Below the pieces are notes generated by a model. That model did not search any database. It was not told the DNA's origin and was given only the letters and a program-made list of their open reading frames with translations. Positions 16,401-24,736 of a stretch of DNA of 64,000 nt are shown here, piece after piece (positions within the stretch are counted from its first letter, which is position 1; every line of letters starts with the position of its first letter). Origin of the DNA: Paenibacillus sp. FSL R7-0345 (GTDB lineage: Bacteria > Bacillota > Bacilli > Paenibacillales > Paenibacillaceae); NCBI RefSeq assembly GCF_038595055.1, contig NZ_CP152002.1:6100001-6164000 (forward strand), written 5' to 3'. The translations under genes and the position numbers were made by a program.

Positions 16401-16594
16401 AAACTAGTTGGAATTTTGTCACTTCATTCTCGTCTCCCTCGGTATTTATGCGATCTAAGTGGATTTTCGCCACTTATTTCCGGCAATTTGCCGCTTAAAC
16501 GGGATTTCTGGTGCTATTAAGTGACGTTTTTCCAACTAGTTTCCGGTTCATAGCGTTGGCTGCGATTTTAAGTAGCAAAATTCCACTTAGTTAC
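16401..16594. repeat. intergenic repeat cluster with dyad symmetry, unit about 51 bp
   Basis: The 15-base core GGAATTTTGYCACTT occurs four times: plus strand at 16410-16424 and 16461-16475, minus strand at 16519-16533 and 16570-16584. A weaker fifth copy lies at 16482-16496. Each is preceded by CTARKT and both pairs are spaced 51 bases. The whole array is symmetrical about 16497, so it can fold as a large imperfect cruciform. It fills most of the gene-free stretch 16270-16701; no ORF or terminator is credible there. It is probably a member of an interspersed family, not verified. Confidence 0.7.
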
Positions 16595-16701
16595 GGGTGA
16601 TGTGCCTCGAAAAATGTATACGGCGCGCTAAAAAGGGGCATTGAGGTTCATGAAGAGTACGAAAATGTGCAAACCCTTCTATGTAAGTTTGGTGCCCCCA
16701 G

Positions 16702-19203
16702 TTATTCCCGCGTAAACTTTAAAGAAGCAGGCTCATCTCCTTGCACTGTCTTTACCTCGTAAGCTGCTGCAATCAGCCGATTCAGCTCTACACCCGCCTC
16801 TTCAGCTTCCAGTGAGAATTTAAAATCCCGGTCATTGTGTGCCGGACCTTTAGCATGCTCTTCAAGGGCAAGCACCCGGTAACTCCTCAACAGCCCCTGC
16901 CCGGCCAATGCACTAACCGCTGCGTTCTGCCGTTCACCCTTCGTCAAAAAATACTGCCCCATCTGCAGCATGCCATTAGCTGCACTCTCCCATTTAACAG
17001 CATTAAACTTGTCCAAAACCAGGCTCCTTCTCACCCAGTACAATGCCCTCCCCGGATCACGGTCAGCCAAATAAGACTCTGCCAATAGCCAGTGCAATCC
17101 TGCGTCATCCGGAGAATATTCAAGACTGCTGTGCAACAGCTTTATCTTTTCTTCCTCCGGAAGCAGCACTGCAAGGCTTAGAGCTGTACGGGGAGCATAC
17201 GGATTGTAACGCAGCGATTTCTGGAGCAGCATCCTTTGGACTTCAGGTTCCGCAGAACGGACAGCCTGTCTGAATAAGACTTCACCCTTCCACAGCTTGA
17301 AGGAGAGTCCGCTGAGCATCAGACAGGAGCATACCACTGCCACCAGGATTACCCGCATTATCCGGACTCCCGCCCGCTGTGCTGAAGTGTGACGATTTAT
17401 ATGCTTATGGCGCCCGGCTGCTGGTGCTGATACTGGTGCTGATGTAAGTCCGGTTACTGAATCGGTTGCTGGTATAGGTGATGGCCCAGAATTAAGCAAG
17501 TGAGCAGACAAATGTCTAAATACCGATATGGATGAAGATGCTTGCACAGATACGGATCCATGTAAGGCTGCCGGATCACGCAGACCGGTTCGGCTCGCAG
17601 GGAAGCCGGCGTCCGGCTCCCGGCTGACTAACTTGGGCTGCGGCGAGGCGGCAAGCGTTCTTGCTGTCAGCAAGAACAGCAGCAGCCAGAAGAGCCCGTA
17701 GCTCCAGCTGAAATCCACTGCGCCGTGCAGGAGGATGACGAGCAGCGGGGGCAGCAGCCCAGGGGCGTTCCTGCCCGCCAGTATTCCTGCTGCCAGCAGC
17801 ATAAGCAGCAAAACGGCACTGCCGGTGATACCGAGATTCAGCAGGAAATCGAGGTATCCGCTGTGAACCTGGCTGCCCACATAGGGGCGGGACTGGGCAG
17901 CGAGGTACGCGCTGCGCCAGGTCTCGCCCCCCTGCCCCAGCCAGGGGGCTTCCCCCGCGAGGCGCCAGGCGTCGCGGTAAAACAGCCCGCGGGCGGCGGC
18001 CGTCGGAGACGGCCCGCTGATCCGCCCGCGCAGCAGTGCCAGGACGGCGCTGCCCGCTGCCGTCCATAGCCCCGCCGCCATAAGCATGGCGGCGGAGTGC
18101 CCGCCCGCCGCGCGCCGGCAGCGGCGGTACAGCCACAGGCCGGCCAGCAGCGCGCCGGCCCAGCACCCGGCCAGCAGCAGCAGGCCGGGCAAGGGCTCTG
18201 CCGCCAGCCCGGTGCGGGCCAGCTGGCGGCAGTACAGCGCCGCAGCAGCCGCAGGCGCGGCGGCGCAGATCAGAAGCGGCGCGGCCAGCTGCCGCTTCCA
18301 GAGCAGGGCTGCGGCGGCTGCGCAGGCCGCAGCGAGCATGGCGCCGCGCGACTCGCTGAGCAGCAGCGCGGCGGCGTACGGGAACAGAGGCAGCATGCGC
18401 AGCAGCTGCCCCGCGGTGCCCGGCGCGCGGAGACGGGCGCGTGCCGCTACTCCATCAGCGGCGACGGCTACGATCCGCTCCAGCAGAAAAACGGCCATCA
18501 CAGCGCCGAAGGCATTCGGATACTGGAGTAGCCCGCCCAGCCTTGCTCCGGTAACGCTGACTGCCGGAGAATCCGTATAGGCAATTGCATAAGGGAGCGG
18601 CAACCCGCAGACGGCCAGCAGTCCGCTCAGGCAAATGGTCATACCAAGCACATGCCAGAGTAGCGCAAGAATCCTTGCACCGCCGCGGCGGCCCGCACAG
18701 AAAACGGCGAAAAAGGCAAAGCTCCCGTATAATCCCCAGCGCAGCAGCTCATTAAGTGTCCCCTGAACCGAGAGCGGCCCGCGCAGCAGATGAACGGCAT
18801 ATAAAGCAACAATAAGCAGCGGACAGCTCAAAAATACAATATGTATATAGTTCCGCCTGTTACCGGCAACCTGTAAACTCACTGCAGGTTCGGTGCCCGG
18901 CAAGCTCCCTGAACTACCCTCCCCCCGGCTGCCCCTTCCCGGATTAGCCCCATCTGAATTCCCCGTGCCGCTTTCCACTTCCGGTTTCTCAGCTTCGCTC
19001 TCCCCGCCTCCAGTCGGGTCCTCCTTAAAGCTCAGGAAAACAGCAACAGCGGCACACAGGACGAACCATACAACCAGAAGGCCGTACATATCCCGGGCAA
19101 AAAACAGCCCGTGCAGCAGGCAAGCTGCCGCTGCCGACAACAGCAGCATCATCCCACTTCCCAAGGCTGGAATTGATTGCAGCCGGCGCCTGATTCTACT
19201 CAT
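16702..19203 (-). CDS. O-antigen ligase / Wzy-like polytopic membrane protein with TPR-like tail
   Basis: This 833-residue protein has about twelve hydrophobic segments. A Wzy_C (O-antigen ligase family) region carries 'RGLFYRDAWRLAGEAPWLGQGGETWRSAY' and 'QVHSGYLDFLLNLGITG', the large extracytoplasmic loop containing the family's catalytic Arg and His. A last membrane segment (about 610-630) precedes a tetratricopeptide-like region (about 640-760, 'NPYAPRTALSLAVLL', 'SPDDAGLHWLLAESYLADRDPGRALYWV'). Low-complexity Ser/Pro/Ala linkers and very GC-rich codons stand out (about 17.7-18.5 kb). No glycosyltransferases lie nearby, so the polymer it handles is unknown. In Gram-positives such proteins act in wall or secreted glycan assembly. 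Confidence 0.8.
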   Translation of the reverse strand: MSRIRRRLQSIPALGSGMMLLLSAAAACLLHGLFFARDMYGLLVVWFVLCAAVAVFLSFKEDPTGGGESEAEKPEVESGTGNSDGANPGRGSRGEGSSGSLPGTEPAVSLQVAGNRRNYIHIVFLSCPLLIVALYAVHLLRGPLSVQGTLNELLRWGLYGSFAFFAVFCAGRRGGARILALLWHVLGMTICLSGLLAVCGLPLPYAIAYTDSPAVSVTGARLGGLLQYPNAFGAVMAVFLLERIVAVAADGVAARARLRAPGTAGQLLRMLPLFPYAAALLLSESRGAMLAAACAAAAALLWKRQLAAPLLICAAAPAAAAALYCRQLARTGLAAEPLPGLLLLAGCWAGALLAGLWLYRRCRRAAGGHSAAMLMAAGLWTAAGSAVLALLRGRISGPSPTAAARGLFYRDAWRLAGEAPWLGQGGETWRSAYLAAQSRPYVGSQVHSGYLDFLLNLGITGSAVLLLMLLAAGILAGRNAPGLLPPLLVILLHGAVDFSWSYGLFWLLLFLLTARTLAASPQPKLVSREPDAGFPASRTGLRDPAALHGSVSVQASSSISVFRHLSAHLLNSGPSPIPATDSVTGLTSAPVSAPAAGRHKHINRHTSAQRAGVRIMRVILVAVVCSCLMLSGLSFKLWKGEVLFRQAVRSAEPEVQRMLLQKSLRYNPYAPRTALSLAVLLPEEEKIKLLHSSLEYSPDDAGLHWLLAESYLADRDPGRALYWVRRSLVLDKFNAVKWESAANGMLQMGQYFLTKGERQNAAVSALAGQGLLRSYRVLALEEHAKGPAHNDRDFKFSLEAEEAGVELNRLIAAAYEVKTVQGDEPASLKFTRE

Positions 19204-19281
19204 TTTAGTATCTGCCTCCGTGTACTCGTGTTACCCGACAGCTTTGCCGTAAATTCTGGTTTTTATAGGATAAACGGCCAA

Positions 19282-19326
19282 ACCAAAGGACAGCATCCTC
19301 CGGCTGGAGGATCACTGTCCTTTGGT
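19282..19326 (-). terminator. strong stem-loop after the methyltransferase gene
   Basis: Outer stem ACCAAAGGACAG / CTGTCCTTTGGT (12 bp) and inner stem ATCCTCC / GGAGGAT stack into one long hairpin about 30 bases past the stop at 19356. The T-tract is weak (TTTGGTTTGG), so termination is likely but not certain. Confidence 0.65.
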
Positions 19327-19355
19327 AATAGCATTATGGCCTTATCCGGCGGCCG

Positions 19356-20549
19356 TCAGCCCTGTGCCGGATGCTCTGCAGGAAGCAGGTCTGCGCAGAC
19401 CCGTTCAAGATACGGCTTGGCTCCCAAAAAATCACGGAAGGCGCTGTATTCGCGCCATTTAGCCGCGTTGTCACCGCCGCTGGCTTTAACGGCGCGGATC
19501 AGGATGTTCTTGGGTGTATGCTCCATATCGATGAACTCCAGCAGCTGGCTGCGGTAGCCCATCAGATCCAGCAGCTTGGCCCGGATAGCGTCGGTAGCAA
19601 GTGCCGAGAAGCGCTCTTTGAGAATTCCGTGCGACAGCAGCGGGCTAAGCACATCATTTTCTATCTGATTAAACAGCTCATGCTGGCAGCAGGGAACAGA
19701 GAGAATGACGGAAGCGCCCCAGCGGACCGCTTTTTCCAGTGCTGCATCAGTCGCGGTATCACAGGCATGCAAGGTGACAACCATGTCCACCTGGTCCAGC
19801 TCATTGTAATCGGCGATGTCGCCTACAAGGAACTTCAGCTGGTCGTATCCCAGCTTAGCCGCCAATTGGCTGCAATGGGCAATAACATCCGCTTTAAGAT
19901 CAAGGCCGACTACATTCAGCTCCCTGCGTTCACGTACGGCCAGATAATGATAAAGGGCGAACGTCAAATACGATTTTCCGCAGCCGAAATCGACAATCGT
20001 CAGCGGCCGTCCGGCCGGCAGGTCAGCCAGCACATCCTCAACCATCTCCAGGAAGCGGTTGATCTGACGGAATTTATCGTACTTTCTGGCCAGAACTTTA
20101 CCTTCATTGTTCATAATCCCCAGTTCAACCAGGAACGGTACCGGCTCGCCTTCATCCAGCACGTACTGCTTTTTGCGGTTGTGCGCCAGGTCAGGCAGCT
20201 CCTCCTTGCTGGCAGATTTCGTCAAAATAGATACCTTATACTTTTTGCTGATCAGCACCTGATAATCTGCTTCAATAGTACAGATCAGCGCCTGGCGGAA
20301 GGTTGTCCGCAGCAGCGGCATCATCTCTGCCGCAGCCTCTTCAGCCGGAATGTTCCGGTGCTCCACCTTGGGTCCGGTATAATAGGCAAACTGATAGTGA
20401 AGCTTTCCTTTAAGCTCGACAGGCTTGATCTGAACCTTGGTGTAGGCAACCTCGCCTTTGCTGCGGAGCTGGCTTAATGTAGCTGTTATTAAGGTGCGTT
20501 TGTTAATCACCTGTACGATTAATGTATTTAAAGATTCCACGGGGTACAT
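19356..20549 (-). CDS. SAM-dependent methyltransferase (Methyltransf_32 family)
   Basis: This 397-residue protein has an N-terminal domain of about 150 residues containing 'VEHRNIPAEEAAAEMMPLL' and 'HNRKKQYVLDEGEPVPFLVELGIMNNEGKV'. A Rossmann methyltransferase follows with motif I 'LTIVDFGCGKSYLTFALYHYL' (about 183-203), 'NVVGLDLKADVIAHC' and 'MVVTLHACDTATDAAL'. The central part matches the Methyltransf_32 type that includes TRM13- and GSTCD-like enzymes. RNA modification is a reasonable inference, but the substrate is not shown. It is a single gene ended by a long stem-loop; the IS element lies upstream of its start. Confidence 0.82.
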   Translation of the reverse strand: MYPVESLNTLIVQVINKRTLITATLSQLRSKGEVAYTKVQIKPVELKGKLHYQFAYYTGPKVEHRNIPAEEAAAEMMPLLRTTFRQALICTIEADYQVLISKKYKVSILTKSASKEELPDLAHNRKKQYVLDEGEPVPFLVELGIMNNEGKVLARKYDKFRQINRFLEMVEDVLADLPAGRPLTIVDFGCGKSYLTFALYHYLAVRERRELNVVGLDLKADVIAHCSQLAAKLGYDQLKFLVGDIADYNELDQVDMVVTLHACDTATDAALEKAVRWGASVILSVPCCQHELFNQIENDVLSPLLSHGILKERFSALATDAIRAKLLDLMGYRSQLLEFIDMEHTPKNILIRAVKASGGDNAAKWREYSAFRDFLGAKPYLERVCADLLPAEHPAQG

Positions 20550-20659
20550 CTCACTTTCACATTTTAAAATGGAGAACGGATTCTCCTTAAGTAGCCGTTA
20601 TATTATAGCATGTCCGGCACCCGGATATTATAACAGGCTGCTGTATAGTCTGCTATTTA

Positions 20660-20800
20660 GTGAACTACACACCACCTAAGAGGTGGGTGCTTCTTGGTCA
20701 ATAGAGCTACCGCTCTAAGTTTACCCAAGCTCATAGGCTAGTTCCTAGCCCAATCTTTGCAATATTACATTGCTAATTTAAGTAAGTTTTTTGCTGCGTT
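20660..20800 (-). ncRNA. candidate TnpB guide (omega) RNA at the right end
   Basis: In IS605 elements the RNA that guides TnpB overlaps the tnpB 3' end and stops at the element's right end. Here this segment holds four successive short hairpins: GCAAT/ATTGC (20759-20773), GGCTA/TAGCC (20736-20750), AGAGC/GCTCT (20703-20716) and CCACCT/AGGTGG (20672-20686). The guide would then be flanking DNA read from 20659 leftward (TAAATAGCAGACTATACA). Location follows family knowledge; the structure was read by eye. Confidence 0.5.
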
Positions 20801-21838
20801 TACATCTCTATCATGTAGTGTAGTGCATACAGGACAAGCCCATTGACGTACACTCAGATTCTTCACCTCTGCATTTTTGTAACCACAGCATGAACATAGC
20901 TGACTGCTTGCAAAGTTTTTTGGAGCAATGATTAACTCTCTACTGTACCATGTCGCTTTGTAGGCGAGCATTTCTCTGAACATACTCCAAGAGACTTCGG
21001 ATATAGCTTTAGCCAACTTGTGATTTTGCATCATGTTCTTTACACGCAAATCTTCCATCACGATCACTTGGTTATCGTTGATCATTTGGGTGGACAGTTT
21101 GTGCAAAAAATCTTTACGCTGATTCGCTATTTTTTCATGCAGCTTGGCGACCTTCAACCTGGCTTTATATCGGTTATGACTCCCTTTCTTCTTGCGCGAT
21201 AAGTCCTTTTGTAATTTGGCTAATCGTTTTTCAGACTTACGCAAGTATTTAGGATTAGGTATGAATTCTCCATGTGAAGTAATCGCAAAGTCTTTCAGTC
21301 CAAGATCAACACCCATCTTAGTATCTAATTTGAGCAAGGGGAGGATATCCGTGTCCACCAATAAGGCAGCATAATATTTTCCTGTTGGTGTTTTGGAAAT
21401 CGTACACGACTTAATAAGACCCGCAAATTGACGGTGCAACTTGATTTTTATTTTAGTTTTCAGTTTTGGAATTTTGATGGTTCCATTTTCAATCGCAATC
21501 GTTCCATTTTGATTATTCGTTGTGAAGCTATGGTTATTTGTTTTCTTACTCTTGAATTTAGGGAATCCCACTTTCTTATTGCGGAAGAAGTTCTTATAAG
21601 CCTTGTCCAAGTTAAGCTGGGCATTAGCTAAAGCAAGGCTATCTACTTCTTTCAGCCATTCAAAATCCTTTTTGTATTGGGCTGGTGTATTTTTAAGCAT
21701 GGTTTCCGTCTGCTTGTAATGCTCCATTTTATCTGCAAGCATTCTATTGTAGATGAAGCGAACGCATCCGAATACGTTAGCGAAGTACTGCTCTTGTTCG
21801 TGGGTAGGATAGATTCGATATTTGTAAGCTCTTAACAC
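20765..21838 (-). CDS. tnpB: RNA-guided endonuclease TnpB (IS200/IS605 OrfB)
   Basis: This 357-residue TnpB has all active-site parts: N-terminal 'AYKYRIYPTHEQEQYFANVFGCVRFIYN', RuvC Asp D178 in 'MGVDLGLKDFAI', Glu E262 in 'VIVMEDLRVKNM', zinc finger C315-x2-C318 and C335-x2-C338, and the final Asp in 'HDRDVNAAKNL' (D345). No frameshift or stop interrupts it, so it is probably functional. TnpB cleaves DNA at the donor site under guide-RNA control and favours retention of the element. It follows tnpA by 9 bases. Confidence 0.93.
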   Translation of the reverse strand: MLRAYKYRIYPTHEQEQYFANVFGCVRFIYNRMLADKMEHYKQTETMLKNTPAQYKKDFEWLKEVDSLALANAQLNLDKAYKNFFRNKKVGFPKFKSKKTNNHSFTTNNQNGTIAIENGTIKIPKLKTKIKIKLHRQFAGLIKSCTISKTPTGKYYAALLVDTDILPLLKLDTKMGVDLGLKDFAITSHGEFIPNPKYLRKSEKRLAKLQKDLSRKKKGSHNRYKARLKVAKLHEKIANQRKDFLHKLSTQMINDNQVIVMEDLRVKNMMQNHKLAKAISEVSWSMFREMLAYKATWYSRELIIAPKNFASSQLCSCCGYKNAEVKNLSVRQWACPVCTTLHDRDVNAAKNLLKLAM

Positions 21839-21847
21839 ATGCCCACC

Positions 21848-22246
21848 TCATTTCTGACCTTGTGACTCAATATACTTTCTGATGACATCAATCGGTGCTC
21901 CGCCAGTCGTTATTAAGCAGTAGCTTCTTGACCAAAAATATTCTTTCCATAATTGTTTACGAATAATATGGAATTCTTTCTTAATTAGTCGAGAGGAAGC
22001 GCTTTTGTAAGCATTCAGAAACTTGGAAATATCGCTATTGGGGTGAGCTTTCATAAGAATGTGAACATGATCCTTATCATGATTCCATTCCTGCAAAGTA
22101 ATATTGTAATTCATCTGGATAGATTGAAATATCACTTTTAACCGTTCAGATATTTCATCGTCTATTACTTTTCTACGGTACTTTACAACTAGAACAAGGT
22201 GATAATTAAGGGAGAATACTGAATGATTATTTGTGTCCAATTCCAC
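21848..22246 (-). CDS. tnpA: Y1 transposase TnpA (IS200/IS605)
   Basis: This 132-residue single-strand transposase has the HUH motif 'DKDHVHIL' (H60, H62) and catalytic tyrosine Y125 in 'VIRKYIESQG'. 'NHSVFSLNYHLVLVVKYRRKVI' at the N-terminus is typical of the family. The start is placed at GTG 22246 to match that family N-terminus; a GTG nine bases upstream is equally possible, and the longer ORF extends into the left-end DNA. TnpA excises and inserts the element as single-stranded DNA using subterminal hairpins. Confidence 0.9.
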   Translation of the reverse strand: MELDTNNHSVFSLNYHLVLVVKYRRKVIDDEISERLKVIFQSIQMNYNITLQEWNHDKDHVHILMKAHPNSDISKFLNAYKSASSRLIKKEFHIIRKQLWKEYFWSRSYCLITTGGAPIDVIRKYIESQGQK

Positions 22247-22416
22247 TGATATCACAACCCATTTTTTTATACGACTGAATAATTTAATTGTAATATTATG
22301 GGTTATAGTTGTCAATGAGAAAGACCGCTGACATTCATCCCCCACTTAGAGAAGTAGGGGAATTCTGACAGCAAAATGTTAAAAATAACGCTGCCATTCG
22401 TTTAAAACAAAGAAAT

Positions 22417-22460
22417 AGCACAGAACACCTGATCTTGATACTCCCCAGGGCTTCTGTGCT
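22417..22460 (-). terminator. terminator of the DUF6483 gene
   Basis: A perfect 9-bp stem AGCACAGAA / TTCTGTGCT with a 26-base loop is followed on the minus strand by TATTTCTTTGTTTT. It lies 16 bases after the stop at 22476. Confidence 0.75.
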
Positions 22461-22475
22461 GTTCAGTGGTTTAAA

Positions 22476-23147
22476 TCAGTTCTGCTCCTGCTTCGCTGCA
22501 GCGGTAATTCTGTCCCATTCCGCCTGTCCCTGCCGGACCTCCTCCAGCGGCAGGCCGCCAAGCTCCAGCTCTTCCGGAGACTTCAGCAGCAGACGCTCGT
22601 AGAGGCCGCGGCCTTCCAAAGCAACATCTATACTCTGATCCCACAGCCGGTACAGGCTGTCCTCCGCCTTTGCATAACGGCCAGCAGACTCCAGATAGGA
22701 GAGCAGCTGTCGTTCTGTTTTGACAGGAAGCTGATAGCCTTCGGTTTCCTTGAGCAGCTCATCTACTTCCTTGTTCATATCCAGCAGCTCCCGGTCAGCA
22801 CCATACAGATCCGCATACAGGAATAAGTGCAGGGAGCGCATGAACCGGAACAGCGCAGCTTCCCCGTTCCCGGCAGCTGCGAAGATACTGCCCTCCTCTT
22901 TAAGCAGCCTGGCTACGCCCTGCAGCTTGTCGGACTCTATAACACCGCCTAAACGGAACATTTCAATGATATCCTCCACCGACAGAGAGTTCAGCAGGCG
23001 GGAATTCAGCCGGAAATGGCGGTTAAGCAGCTCATCCACTTCCCATAAAGCCTCTGTTGTCTTCTTTTCCTGCTTCAGCGTAAATACCTTGGCCACCATG
23101 GCCGTCATATCTTCAATCATCCGGACGATATAATCTCTTCGGAACAT
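22476..23147 (-). CDS. DUF6483-type protein
   Basis: This all-helical soluble protein of about 223 residues opens with 'MFRRDYIVRMIEDMTAMVAKVF', as in DUF6483 proteins. The remainder reads as paired helices reminiscent of TPR units ('EGSIFAAAGNGEAALFRFMRSLHLFLYADLYG', 'LLSYLESAGRYAKAEDSLYRLWD'). No catalytic motif is seen and the function is unknown. The ATG at 23147 has GGGGAGGAG about 8 bases upstream; a GTG nine bases earlier is too close to that site. It is a single gene, with the IS element inserted downstream of its terminator. Confidence 0.75.
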   Translation of the reverse strand: MFRRDYIVRMIEDMTAMVAKVFTLKQEKKTTEALWEVDELLNRHFRLNSRLLNSLSVEDIIEMFRLGGVIESDKLQGVARLLKEEGSIFAAAGNGEAALFRFMRSLHLFLYADLYGADRELLDMNKEVDELLKETEGYQLPVKTERQLLSYLESAGRYAKAEDSLYRLWDQSIDVALEGRGLYERLLLKSPEELELGGLPLEEVRQGQAEWDRITAAAKQEQN

Positions 23148-23268
23148 AAACGTCACTCCTCCCCGGGAATTGAATTAATGAATGCTTTATGTTCATCTTA
23201 AACCATTACAGGCCTTACGCGCCACTGAACCCCCGCCTGGACCGGCTCCCTGCACTTTGCGGAAGTCA

Positions 23269-23298
23269 TTGACAAGAAAAGAAACCATCTCATATAAT
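23269..23298 (+). promoter_or_regulatory. MFS transporter promoter (sigma-A)
   Basis: Perfect TTGACA (23269-23274), 18 bases and perfect TATAAT (23293-23298) lie 43 bases before the ATG. It is one of the strongest consensus promoters in the window. Confidence 0.9.
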
Positions 23299-23341
23299 GA
23301 GCCCATCTTTTTTGAATAATTGAATCCGGAGGATAACCTGA

Positions 23342-24655
23342 ATGAATCCCGCTACAGCAACTGATTCCGCAAGCCGTAATCCCTTGCGTAAATTCTCCTC
23401 CCTGTTTACCTCATCGCAGGCGTTCCCTTATCTCTGGCTTGGAAATCTTATTTCCTTTCTGGGCAGCTCAGTAACTATGGTCATCCTGCCTGTCCTCGTC
23501 TACTCCATGACAGGTTCGACCAAGACAATGGGCATCGTAATGGCCATTTATATGCTGCCGAATGTGATTATGCTTCCCGTATCGGGCCATATAGTGGACC
23601 GGTACGACAGAGTTAAAATTATGATAGGGGCTGATATCGCCCGCTTTGTCATTATGGTCGCAATCGCCGTGCTCTCGCTCACCGGTACGCTAAGCATTTC
23701 GCTGCTCTATCTGTTTATGGGCCTCTATGGCATGCTTGACGGATTGTTCCGGCCTGCATACTCTGCAACCCAGGCTACGGTATTTACACCGGATATCCGG
23801 ATTGCCGCCAACTCACTGACACAGATGAGCACCCAGGCGGTCCGTCTGATCGGCCCCGCGCTTGGCGGCCTGCTCATAACACATCTCTCTGCAGGCGTAG
23901 GGTTCGGACTGGACGCTTTTACCTACATCCTCTCCCTGTTCTGCCTGATTTACCTGCGCAGGGCGCTGATGGCCGGACTGCGGCAAAAGTCCTCACCGGC
24001 CTCAGCTGAAATACATAACGCACCTGCAGCCAGCCCCCCGGCAGCGCCTGCAAACTGGAAAGATGATTTCAAAGAAGGTATCGCCGTTCTGCGCAGTCAT
24101 CCGTGGCTCTGGATTACGATTATTACCTTCTCCTTCTTCAATATCTGTTTTGCCGGAGTGACCAGTATATTGATTCCCTGGCTGTTCAAGGTATATCACG
24201 GCTGGCCGCCTTACATCTACGGTCTTGCGGTTACCTGCTCCGGTGCCGGTGCCATTATTGCCGGACTGCTGTACAGCCTGCGCCAGCACTGGACCCGCCG
24301 CGGGATTATGGCCTACGGAGGCGTTATTCTCAGCTGCCTTGCCCTGTTCCTGATGCCGTTCATTCCAAATGCGGCTGTAGCAGTCGCCCTGTTCACCGTG
24401 GAAGGCTTCGGGCTGATGATCTTCGGCCTGATCTGGGAAATCAGCCTGCAGGAGCTTGTTCCCCAGGAAGCATTCGGACGTGTAGCCAGCCTTGATCTGC
24501 TCGGCTCCTTCGCGCTGCTGCCGGTAGGCTATATTCTGGTCGGCTGGCTGGCGGATCAGATTGGCGGTCTTCCTACCATCGCCATCTTTTCGGGTCTGGG
24601 TGCAATTTGTGCCGCTTCAGTGCTCTGCCTCCCGGCAATCCGAAAGTTCCAGTAA
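23342..24655 (+). CDS. major facilitator superfamily transporter (DHA-like, MFS_3 type)
   Basis: This 437-residue protein has about twelve hydrophobic helices. The loop 2-3 signature reads 'GHIVDRYDRVKIMIGADIARF' (GxxxDRxxR type) and 'GPALGGLLITH' lies in helix 5, as in enterobactin-exporter-like MFS_3 proteins and macrolide exporters of the MefA type. A hydrophilic loop at about 218-245 separates the two halves. Drug or siderophore efflux is plausible, but the substrate is unknown. It starts at ATG 23342 after GGAGGATAACCTGA, and ends in a 22-bp perfect palindromic terminator. Confidence 0.88.
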   Translation: MNPATATDSASRNPLRKFSSLFTSSQAFPYLWLGNLISFLGSSVTMVILPVLVYSMTGSTKTMGIVMAIYMLPNVIMLPVSGHIVDRYDRVKIMIGADIARFVIMVAIAVLSLTGTLSISLLYLFMGLYGMLDGLFRPAYSATQATVFTPDIRIAANSLTQMSTQAVRLIGPALGGLLITHLSAGVGFGLDAFTYILSLFCLIYLRRALMAGLRQKSSPASAEIHNAPAASPPAAPANWKDDFKEGIAVLRSHPWLWITIITFSFFNICFAGVTSILIPWLFKVYHGWPPYIYGLAVTCSGAGAIIAGLLYSLRQHWTRRGIMAYGGVILSCLALFLMPFIPNAAVAVALFTVEGFGLMIFGLIWEISLQELVPQEAFGRVASLDLLGSFALLPVGYILVGWLADQIGGLPTIAIFSGLGAICAASVLCLPAIRKFQ

Positions 24656-24665
24656 CAGGCACAGC

Positions 24666-24709
24666 CTAAAGAGGCAGCCTCCGCTGATCAGCGGAGGCTG
24701 CCTCTTTAG
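24666..24709. terminator. bidirectional terminator, 22-bp perfect palindrome
   Basis: The arms at 24666-24687 and 24688-24709 are exact reverse complements (CTAAAGAGGCAGCCTCCGCT...), with short A and T runs at each end. It lies between the convergent MFS and alpha/beta hydrolase genes. Confidence 0.92.
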
Positions 24710-24736
24710 CATACCGATATGTTCCATCCTGGACGC

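Larger units (their letters stand above)
20660..22367 (-). mobile_element. IS200/IS605-family insertion sequence, apparently intact
   Basis: The element carries tnpA and tnpB in the same direction. The left end has a subterminal hairpin (CCCC-ACTT/AAGT-GGGG, 22339-22360). The right end has CCACCT/AGGTGG (20672-20686) followed by TTCAC (20664-20660, minus strand), a plausible cleavage tetra/pentanucleotide. There are no terminal inverted repeats or evident target duplication, as expected for this single-strand mechanism. Its AT-richness contrasts with the GC-richer neighbours and indicates transfer. Exact ends are estimated and uncertain by several bases. Confidence 0.85.

Noticed and set aside
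15409..16473. 354-codon minus-strand ORF
   Set aside because: It is antisense to sdpR and sdpI, which have clear families, promoter and coupling; the ORF continues into the repeat array and has no ribosome binding site.
16401..16594. CRISPR-like array
   Set aside because: Repeats are degenerate, occur on both strands with dyad symmetry, and no cas genes are near; no CRISPR array was seen elsewhere in the window.
17576..18580. Several ORFs of 114-196 codons on both strands
   Set aside because: They are frame shadows created by the very GC-rich third positions of the O-antigen-ligase-like gene; low-complexity Ala/Arg/Pro products.
19371..20477. 368-codon plus-strand ORF
   Set aside because: Exactly antisense to the methyltransferase gene, whose motif I and start are convincing.
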